Source: an uncultured Fidelibacterota bacterium
Lineage (GTDB): Bacteria; Fidelibacterota; Fidelibacteria; Fidelibacterales; Fidelibacteraceae
Length of the DNA: 36,044 bases
NCBI GenBank assembly: GCA_937862595.1
Contig: CALMFL010000310.1
Coordinates: 1-36,044, forward strand
Direction of reading: 5' to 3'
A model generated the notes under the pieces. It did not search any database, had not been told where the DNA came from, and worked only from the letters and a program-made list of their open reading frames with translations. The translations under genes were made by a program, and so were the position numbers. Of the stretch, positions 7,794 through 14,498 are shown piece by piece; position 1 is the stretch's first letter; each line of letters opens with the position of its first letter.

Positions 7794-10373
7794 ATGGTAA
7801 AACTTAAATCCGTTCTGATCTTTTGTTCTATGGCAGCCGCATTTCTGAATGCGGCCGTCTGGACGGTTCCGGACAGTATTGCGACCATTCAGGATGCCGT
7901 CAGCATCGCCGCTTCCGGAGATACGGTGCTGATCATGCGCTCTTTCCAGAACAGAGGGAACGTTGAGATCGTTGGAAAATCGATCTCCCTTCTTTCCAAC
8001 AATTATATCAAGAATCCCTCGTCCTATAATTTTTCCTCGGGCGTAGCGCTCTACGATACCTCCGCTTCCGCACCCTTGCTTTTGATCGACCATGCCGACA
8101 GCACAGTCATCATGGGTCTATTGTTCGACCTTGCCGGCGGCGCGAACGCAGGAGGCATCCGCATTCTGGATTCAAAAGGCGTCCGGTTGACGGGCGTTCA
8201 CCTGAAAGGCAACTCCCTGACACTTGTAAATTCAAGCGTTGAAATGACTCGTTCGCGGCATTATCAATTCTCGGATCCTGCCTCTCCGGCCTTGTCGCTC
8301 GACCGGTCGTCCCTTGCGGCGTGGAATTCGGTCTGGGTCTCTCAGAGCGCCTCGGTTCTGCTCTCCGCCGTGAATTCAAGTTCGCTTTCTTTCAGCAACG
8401 TTGCCGCGTATAATAATCAGTTTTCTTCCGCCTTGATCCAAACGTCAGCATCAAGCCATCATTATGATTTCGTTACCTTACACAACAATGCTTCTCCCGA
8501 TCCTGCGTGGTCGGCGGCCGGATCTGATATCACGATTGAGAACTCTGTGTTTTCACACACCCTTCCGCCCGATACCGTTCAGTTTCTCGTCCGTTATTCT
8601 GCGGTCGCGGGCGGATTTCCCGGAGAAGGCAATATTGCGGAAGATCCGGAAATTGATCCCGCCCTGGCCTGGCCGGCGCTGTCTTCCGTGTCGCCCTGCA
8701 TCTCTTCCGCCGATCCCGATACGGCGGGCATACCCCGCACGGACCTTCTGGGCGCAAAGCGCCCCGACCCCGACTGGGCGCCTCCCGACATGGGCGCCTA
8801 CGAATCTCCCCGGCACGTTCTTCTGAATCCCGATCATCATTTCTTAATTTCTCCGCTGGGGGACGATATTTGGGGGAACGGCAGCAGCGGGCGCCCCTTT
8901 GCCGGCATTCAGCGCGCCGTTGACTATGCGCAGAACGGCGATACGCTCATTGTGCTGCCCGGGACGTATACGGGAAACGTTCTGATCAGCGAAAAATCCC
9001 TTACGCTGGGGTCCCGGTTTATTTTTCACGGCAATCCCGCGGCGGCCGATTCGGTCGTGCTTTTCCCCGATACCTCGGGCTATGCATCCGTGATCACCGT
9101 CCTCAATGCGGATTCCGTTGCCGTCCGCGGACTTACGCTTAGCGGCGGCAGCGGTCATTTTTATTATAACAACTACACCTACGGGGGCGGGCTGTACTGC
9201 GAGAACAGCACCTGCTTCCTTGAACAAACAAAGATCACGAACAACCGGGCCGATTTTTCCGGCGGGGGCATTTTCGCTTACTCCTCCACACTTCATCTTG
9301 ATCATGTTGAGCTGACGGACAATGCCGCATATCTCGGCGGTGCGATCAGTCTGAATCAAAGTACGGCAAATATTGAATATACGGTCATTCGGGACAATAC
9401 GGCGTCTTCCGGCGGGGGTATCTTTGCGGAGAACCTTTCCCGTGTTGTGCTTTTTTATGGGGATCTTTCCCGAAATACGGCGCATTCGGATTCGCTTTCG
9501 GCGTTCTTTCAAAAACCCGCCGCCGTATCTCAATACGGCGGGGGTCTCTATGCAACCAATAGCGATCTCCGGATCCATAACACTCTGATCAGCGAGAACA
9601 TCTCAAAAAACAAAGGCGGGGCGATCGCTGTCCGCAGCGGTGAGGTGGCCCTCCTGCAATCCACCGTCGCCGATAACGCCGCGCTTTCGGATTCCTGCGG
9701 CGTTCTCTTTTTCGACCAGCAATCCGATCCGGTGAGGATCGTAAATTCAATCGTCTGGAATCCCGATGAGATCGATTGCGAATGCCGATATACCGAACTT
9801 GAACTCAGCCATTCGGACATGCGGGGAGGACTTAACGGCATCCTGCTTGACGGGACCGGCAATGACGATATCACGGCAATAGCCTTGTTTGAAACAGACC
9901 CGCTCTTTGGATCCGACTATAGGCTGTCTCCGTCGTCTACGCTTTTATCCTCCGGAATTCCCCAGTACGTGCGCAACGGATATTATCTCTTAAATTACGA
10001 ACCTTCTTTCTACTCCGGCAGCGCACCCGGCCTTGGATATGCCGGCGCCGATCCCCCCGTTTCATTTTCGCTTTCACGGGTGCTTGTCGGACTGGAGCCT
10101 CTTCCTGAAGATCCCGATCTTCTGGCGGCTTATCCCAATCCTTTTAACCCCCAAACGAATCTCGAATTCACGCTTGCTTCTCCGGGAAATGTAGAACTTA
10201 TTATTTACAATCTCCGTGGAGGGTATGTTTTAACCTTGCTCAATACCGCTTTGCCCGAGGGACGTTACCGTCAGATCTTTAACGCCTCAGACTTACCCTC
10301 CGGCGTATATCTTTGCCGCTTAAGGCAGGACGGCGTAACGATCGCAACCCAAAAGCTGATGCTGGTAAAATAA
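7794..10373 (+). CDS. Secreted parallel beta-helix protein with C-terminal sorting domain
   Basis: 859 residues. A signal peptide (MVKLKSVLIFCSMAAAFLNA) favours the ATG at 7794 over the one at 7773; neither has a strong ribosome site. Two right-handed beta-helix modules follow, each opened by the same type of motif: IQDAVSIAASGDTVLI near residue 27 and IQRAVDYAQNGDTLIVLPGTY near residue 370. The second module contains repeated GGGLYCENS, GGGIFAYSS, GGAISLNQ, GGGIFAENL and GGGLYATNS turns. At about residue 779 AYPNPFNPQTNLEF begins a C-terminal beta-sandwich ending in ATQKLMLVK, the type A sorting domain recognised by type IX secretion. It is therefore probably exported and surface-attached or released. 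Substrate unknown; pectate-lyase-like folds may bind or cleave polysaccharide, but no catalytic residues can be assigned. Its TAA overlaps the mnmE ATG (TAATG). Confidence 0.85.
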   Translation: MVKLKSVLIFCSMAAAFLNAAVWTVPDSIATIQDAVSIAASGDTVLIMRSFQNRGNVEIVGKSISLLSNNYIKNPSSYNFSSGVALYDTSASAPLLLIDHADSTVIMGLLFDLAGGANAGGIRILDSKGVRLTGVHLKGNSLTLVNSSVEMTRSRHYQFSDPASPALSLDRSSLAAWNSVWVSQSASVLLSAVNSSSLSFSNVAAYNNQFSSALIQTSASSHHYDFVTLHNNASPDPAWSAAGSDITIENSVFSHTLPPDTVQFLVRYSAVAGGFPGEGNIAEDPEIDPALAWPALSSVSPCISSADPDTAGIPRTDLLGAKRPDPDWAPPDMGAYESPRHVLLNPDHHFLISPLGDDIWGNGSSGRPFAGIQRAVDYAQNGDTLIVLPGTYTGNVLISEKSLTLGSRFIFHGNPAAADSVVLFPDTSGYASVITVLNADSVAVRGLTLSGGSGHFYYNNYTYGGGLYCENSTCFLEQTKITNNRADFSGGGIFAYSSTLHLDHVELTDNAAYLGGAISLNQSTANIEYTVIRDNTASSGGGIFAENLSRVVLFYGDLSRNTAHSDSLSAFFQKPAAVSQYGGGLYATNSDLRIHNTLISENISKNKGGAIAVRSGEVALLQSTVADNAALSDSCGVLFFDQQSDPVRIVNSIVWNPDEIDCECRYTELELSHSDMRGGLNGILLDGTGNDDITAIALFETDPLFGSDYRLSPSSTLLSSGIPQYVRNGYYLLNYEPSFYSGSAPGLGYAGADPPVSFSLSRVLVGLEPLPEDPDLLAAYPNPFNPQTNLEFTLASPGNVELIIYNLRGGYVLTLLNTALPEGRYRQIFNASDLPSGVYLCRLRQDGVTIATQKLMLVK

Positions 10374-11734
10374 TGGCGACATTTGATCATAGCGACACGA
10401 TCGCGGCGATTTCAACTCCGCCCGGACTGGGCGGGATCGCCGTCATCCGGATATCCGGCGGCGACTCCCTTTCGATTGCCCTTAGCGGATTGTCCCTTTC
10501 TGCTCTGGAACCCCGCTATGCCCACTTTGCCGCCGTGATCGATCCGGAAAACAGCGAAAAGCTGGACGATGTGGTCGTCACGTATTTTAAGGGACCCGCC
10601 TCCTATACCGGTGACGACACGGTTGAGATTTCCTGTCATGGCGGGCTCAGCGCGGCACCGGCCATCCTTGCCCTGTATTATCGTCTTGGAGCCCGCCCCG
10701 CCCTGCCCGGCGAGTTCACCCGCAGGGCTTTCGTGAACGGAAAAATGGATCTTGTTCAGGCGGAAGCCGTTGCGGACCTGATCCATGCCGTTTCCGGGAG
10801 CGGCCAAAAGATCGCCGCGCGCACCCTTTCCGGATCCCTTTCAGAGAAAATCGATTCGCTTCGCGGTGAACTTACCGACATCGCCTCGATCCTGGAATTG
10901 GAACTTGACTTCTCCGAACAGGAGATCACACCGATTTCACGCGAGCTGATCACAAACAAGATCTCGGCGGCGGAAGAACACATTTCGATCCTGGCAAATT
11001 CTTACGGCGCCGGAAAGATCCTGCGCGAAGGCGCGCTTGTCCCGATCGTCGGCCGCCCCAACGCCGGCAAATCAAGCCTGCTGAACGCCCTGCTTGAAGA
11101 GGAACGTGCGATCATTTCACACATTCCGGGGACGACCCGTGACAGCATTGAAGAATCGTTTCTGCATCAGGGCTTTCTTTTCCGCCTCGTGGATACGGCG
11201 GGACTGAGGGACACGGACGATCCCATTGAAAAAGAGGGTGCGGAGCGCGCGGTCAGGATCCTTGAGAAAGCAGACCTGGTGCTCCTTGTCGTGGATCTCT
11301 CCCTTGGGGACGGTTACCGTTTTGAAAAAGAATTCCTCGCCGCCCGGGCTCATGTGCCGGTGATCGCGGTATTTAATAAAATGGACCTTTCTTCGATGTC
11401 TGACCCCTTCCCGAGCACTTATGCTGTTCATATTTCCGCAACACGGCATGAAAATCTTGACGCCCTTCTTTCCCTGATGCTGGATTGCGTCCGCACACAT
11501 TATCGTGTTGACGGAAATTCAATTGCGATCACAAAGCAGCGGCACCGTCACGCCCTGCTCTCGGCGCTAACATCCCTTGGAAAGGCAAAAGAAGCGCTCA
11601 TCCGGTCTCTTTCCAATGAGTTTATTTCCCTTGACATACGGGAAGCCATCCGTTCCCTTGATGATATTACCGGTAAAACGACATCGGAAGATGTTCTGAA
11701 CAACATCTTCGATCATTTCTGCATTGGAAAATAA
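10373..11734 (+). CDS. mnmE: tRNA uridine-5-carboxymethylaminomethyl(34) synthesis GTPase MnmE
   Basis: 453 residues. N-terminal folate-binding domain (DTIAAISTPPGLGGIAVIRISG; later SYTGDDTVEISCHGG and PGEFTRRAFVNGKMDL). Helical domain with the inserted G domain: P-loop GRPNAGKSS (about 228-236), G2 IPGTTRD, G3 DTAGLRDT, G4 NKMD and SATR. It ends in the obligatory CIGK motif with catalytic C450. With MnmG it installs the cmnm5 group at U34 of certain tRNAs. The ATG at 10373 is chosen because it starts the family N-terminus; upstream frame lies inside the previous gene. mnmG follows after 95 nt. Confidence 0.97.
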   Translation: MATFDHSDTIAAISTPPGLGGIAVIRISGGDSLSIALSGLSLSALEPRYAHFAAVIDPENSEKLDDVVVTYFKGPASYTGDDTVEISCHGGLSAAPAILALYYRLGARPALPGEFTRRAFVNGKMDLVQAEAVADLIHAVSGSGQKIAARTLSGSLSEKIDSLRGELTDIASILELELDFSEQEITPISRELITNKISAAEEHISILANSYGAGKILREGALVPIVGRPNAGKSSLLNALLEEERAIISHIPGTTRDSIEESFLHQGFLFRLVDTAGLRDTDDPIEKEGAERAVRILEKADLVLLVVDLSLGDGYRFEKEFLAARAHVPVIAVFNKMDLSSMSDPFPSTYAVHISATRHENLDALLSLMLDCVRTHYRVDGNSIAITKQRHRHALLSALTSLGKAKEALIRSLSNEFISLDIREAIRSLDDITGKTTSEDVLNNIFDHFCIGK

Positions 11735-11829
11735 AACTGCTTTCCGGCTCCTTTGTATTACAGAGATCCCCTTTTTTCTCCTTCCTTATCTGTTTGCGAT
11801 CCATGTGCAAATAATGTAGATTCCTCACA

Positions 11830-13662
11830 ATGAAAACAGCATATGACATTGTCGTTGTCGGTGGCGGCCATGCCGGCGTCGAAGCGGCATTGGCTTCGGC
11901 TCGTCTTGGGAAAAACACCGCCCTGGTCACACTGGACAAAAAAGCCATTGCGCGCATGAGCTGCAATCCCTCTATCGGCGGACTTGCAAAAGGCCACCTC
12001 GTCCGGGAGATCGATGTCCTGGGGGGAGAAATGGCAAAGGCCATTGATGCGACCGGGATCCAGTTCAAGCTTTTAAATCTCTCAAAAGGCCGTGCCGTCT
12101 GGGCGCCGCGCGCACAGGCGGATAAGCGGCTCTACGAACGCTACATGCAAGATGTCATCGCACGCTGCCCGAACCTTGATGTCATCGAAAGTGATGTGCA
12201 AAAACTGGATCTCGCGAACGGCATTTTCAAGGGGATCTGTTTGCAGGACGGAACCCTGATCGGCGCTTCCGCCTGTATTTTGACCAATGGTACGTTTTTG
12301 CGCGGCAAGATCCATATCGGGAACATTCAGATCCCGGCGGGGCGCTACGGCGAATTACCCTCTATCGGGATTTCAGACCAGCTGAAAGATAACGGCTTCA
12401 CCGTCGGGCGCCTGAAGACCGGAACGCCCTCGCGCATCAGCAAACGATCGATCGATTTCTCCCGCCTCGAAATTCAGGAAGGGGACGTCTCCCCAAAACC
12501 TTTTTCTCATTCCACGCGCGGCTTCAATCCGCCCAACGTACCCTGCTGGCTAACCTATACAAATTCCGCCACCCATGATATTCTCCGGTCGGCGCTTGAC
12601 CGGTCCCCCCTCTATACGGGAAAGATCGCCGGCGTGGGACCGCGCTATTGCCCCAGCATTGAGGACAAGATCGTCCGTTTTTCGGATAAGCTCTCGCATC
12701 AGCTTTTCCTGGAGCCCGAATGGGCGGGATCTTCGCAATGGTATGTCAATGGTTTTTCATCTTCGCTTCCCATCGATATTCAGGTTCGCGGGTTGCGAAG
12801 CATTGCGGGACTGGAAAAGGCCGAGCTGATCAAGATCGGGTATGCGATCGAATACGATTATTTTCCTTCTTATCAGATCAAGCGGTCCCTTGAGACAAAA
12901 GCGGTCAGCGGCCTTTATTTTGCAGGGCAGATCAACGGCACCAGCGGCTATGAGGAGGCGGCCGCGCAGGGACTGATGGCGGCCGTCAATGCAGTAAGAA
13001 AACTGGAAGATAAAAAACCGGTGATCCTTGAACGTCATGAGGCTTATATCGGCGTTCTGATCGACGATCTTTGCTCCAAGGAAACCTCGGAACCTTACCG
13101 CATGTTCACAAGCCTTGCCGAATACAGGCTTTTGCTTCGCTGGGATAACGCACACCTCCGCCTGCTTGAGGCGGCCCGCGAGATCGGACTTCAATCCCCG
13201 GGCATGCTCGAACAATTTGAAACTGTTCGAAATGAATCCCGTGCCATTGTCCGGCTGCTTGAAAAAACGCGTATCACAGATGTAAACCCCCTGAACTTGT
13301 CCGTCGGACAATCGACGTCCCTGGCTCATATGATACGTCAGCAAAAAATCGACGAGGACCATATTTCCGATCTTCAGAAATACTATTTTCCCGACTATCT
13401 GCTCGATTCCATCGACCAGGCCTATGTCCTGACCCGATACGAAGGATATATAGATCGTCAATTCAAGCAGGTTCATCAAATGCACCAGCTTGAGGCAAAA
13501 AAAATACCTGCGGGGTTCATGTATGAAAAGATCTCATCCCTTTCAAACGAGGGACGTGAAAAACTCATTAAATTCCGCCCCGAAACCATTGGTCAGGCGA
13601 GCCGTATTCGCGGTATTTCTCCCGCGGATATTCAGGTCCTTCTGATCTTCCTTGCAAAATAA
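11830..13662 (+). CDS. mnmG: tRNA uridine-5-carboxymethylaminomethyl(34) synthesis enzyme MnmG
   Basis: 610 residues, normal length. FAD-binding GGGHAGVEAA at residues 11-20. Family blocks MSCNPSIGGLAKGHLVREID, GRAVWAPRAQADK, ILTNGTFLRG, GRLKTGTPSRI, SHSTRGF, GPRYCPSIEDK, YFAGQINGTSGYEEAAAQG and MFTSLAEYRLLLR are all present, including the Cys regions needed for methylene transfer. The C-terminal helical domain contacts MnmE and tRNA. No good Shine-Dalgarno is visible before the ATG (ATTCCTCACA). In many bacteria mnmE/mnmG lie near the chromosome origin, which agrees with parS, dnaN and recF downstream. Confidence 0.98.
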   Translation: MKTAYDIVVVGGGHAGVEAALASARLGKNTALVTLDKKAIARMSCNPSIGGLAKGHLVREIDVLGGEMAKAIDATGIQFKLLNLSKGRAVWAPRAQADKRLYERYMQDVIARCPNLDVIESDVQKLDLANGIFKGICLQDGTLIGASACILTNGTFLRGKIHIGNIQIPAGRYGELPSIGISDQLKDNGFTVGRLKTGTPSRISKRSIDFSRLEIQEGDVSPKPFSHSTRGFNPPNVPCWLTYTNSATHDILRSALDRSPLYTGKIAGVGPRYCPSIEDKIVRFSDKLSHQLFLEPEWAGSSQWYVNGFSSSLPIDIQVRGLRSIAGLEKAELIKIGYAIEYDYFPSYQIKRSLETKAVSGLYFAGQINGTSGYEEAAAQGLMAAVNAVRKLEDKKPVILERHEAYIGVLIDDLCSKETSEPYRMFTSLAEYRLLLRWDNAHLRLLEAAREIGLQSPGMLEQFETVRNESRAIVRLLEKTRITDVNPLNLSVGQSTSLAHMIRQQKIDEDHISDLQKYYFPDYLLDSIDQAYVLTRYEGYIDRQFKQVHQMHQLEAKKIPAGFMYEKISSLSNEGREKLIKFRPETIGQASRIRGISPADIQVLLIFLAK

Positions 13663-13977
13663 TTTTTTAGCCGACAAGATTTCTGCCTTCATAACTCCCC
13701 GCTGCGGGGCGATCGTCCGATCTTCGATATAAAAGTATGACCTTCCGTAATAAAAAGTATTCCATGGGGTAGAAATATTTATGATTAAATAGTTCATTAA
13801 TCGCTTGTTTTTCGTTTTTTGTCTTTTTAGATTGGTGCCAGTTAAAGGATACGTTGTGTAGGAAGAAGAAAAATCCATCATTACATCGCGGCCTGTTTAC
13901 AAAACGCTATCGAATGCTTGTGCGTTTGATTATTCGATAGTGTCACAAAGACAACGCACGAACAATAAGGAATGAGT
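13663..13977. other. 315-bp gap between mnmG and the RRM gene
   Basis: AT-rich non-coding stretch. It has a small CCCCG-CTG-CGGGG hairpin (13697-13709) without a T-run, a pyrimidine-rich segment around 13805-13830, and the structured leader of the RRM gene at its 3' end. A minus-strand open frame covers part of it (13881 down into mnmG) but has no ribosome site or recognisable protein character. No tRNA is seen. Confidence 0.6.
13904..13961 (+). promoter_or_regulatory. Predicted H-type pseudoknot in the leader of the RRM gene
   Basis: Stem 1 pairs 13904-13915 with 13932-13943 (core CTATCGAAT / ATTCGATAG, 9 perfect bp, extended to 12 with one G-U). The loop of stem 1 holds GTGCGTT (13920-13926), which is perfectly complementary to AACGCAC (13953-13959); this extends to 9 bp with one G-U. 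The order of the four arms is that of an H-type pseudoknot, ending 4 nt before the TAAGGA ribosome site. It could control access of ribosomes to the RRM gene, for example as an autoregulatory or temperature-dependent element. Pairing is read directly; structure in RNA and function are inference. Confidence 0.5.
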
Positions 13978-14253
13978 ATGAATATCTATGTGGGAAACCT
14001 TCCCTACGACTCGACTGAAGAAGAGATCAGCCAACTGTTTGCAGAATTTGGCACTGTTTCAAGCACCAACATCATCAAAGACAAAACCACCGGTAACTCC
14101 AAGGGTTTCGGCTTTGTTGAAATGGATGACGACACCGAAGGACAAAAAGCGATCGACGAATTGAATGGCGCAGCCCTCAGAGGCCGCAACCTGAAGATCA
14201 ACCTCGCTCGTCCCCGGACAGAACGCCCCAGAGCTCCTCGCAAGACCTGGTAA
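13978..14253 (+). CDS. Single-RRM RNA-binding protein
   Basis: 91 residues forming one RNA-recognition motif: RNP2 IYVGNL (residues 3-8) and RNP1 KGFGFVEM (42-49), with a short basic, Arg/Pro-rich tail (RPRTERPRAPRKTW). Small bacterial RRM proteins of this kind bind single-stranded RNA and are often cold-induced in cyanobacteria and some other lineages. Two ATGs compete, 13972 and 13978. TAAGGA ends immediately at 13971, leaving zero spacing for the first and 6 nt for the second, so 13978 is preferred. It is a monocistronic unit with a structured leader and its own terminator. Confidence 0.93.
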   Translation: MNIYVGNLPYDSTEEEISQLFAEFGTVSSTNIIKDKTTGNSKGFGFVEMDDDTEGQKAIDELNGAALRGRNLKINLARPRTERPRAPRKTW

Positions 14254-14276
14254 AAAACCAATTTCGATAGTACTCG

Positions 14277-14316
14277 AATCACGCTTCATTTATCCATGAA
14301 GCGTGATTTCTGTTTT
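14277..14316 (+). terminator. Terminator hairpin after the RRM gene
   Basis: A 13-bp perfect stem (AATCACGCTTCAT / ATGAAGCGTGATT, 14277-14289 and 14296-14308) with a 6-nt loop. It is followed by a T-rich but interrupted tail, TTCTGTTTTCCCT. It begins 23 nt after the stop codon. Confidence 0.75.
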
Positions 14317-14466
14317 CCCTTCACTTTTGTCCGGAAATAATTTTGTTTAGGCAATACTTTATTCTTCTTTATTTGCCTGCATATTTTGACGGCAGCCGGT
14401 GTTGATAAACGGACTAATGCGCCGCTCTTAGGACGCGATTGCTTAATGTTCTGTCTGTTGATCGGG

Positions 14467-14475
14467 TGTGGATAA
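14467..14475 (-). other. Isolated DnaA box
   Basis: TGTGGATAA, the exact complement of the DnaA consensus TTATCCACA, in the gap between the RRM gene and the 3' end of the receiver/PEP-synthase gene. A single box has little weight alone. Confidence 0.3.
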
Positions 14476-14498
14476 CTATTGCTTGCCGGAAATGTTGT

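Noticed and set aside
13697-13709. CCCCG-CTG-CGGGG hairpin after mnmG
   Set aside because: Only 5 bp and no T-run on either strand; not called a terminator.
13543-13881. 112-codon minus-strand open frame reaching into the mnmG/RRM gap
   Set aside because: No ribosome site, no family resemblance, and half of it is opposite mnmG.
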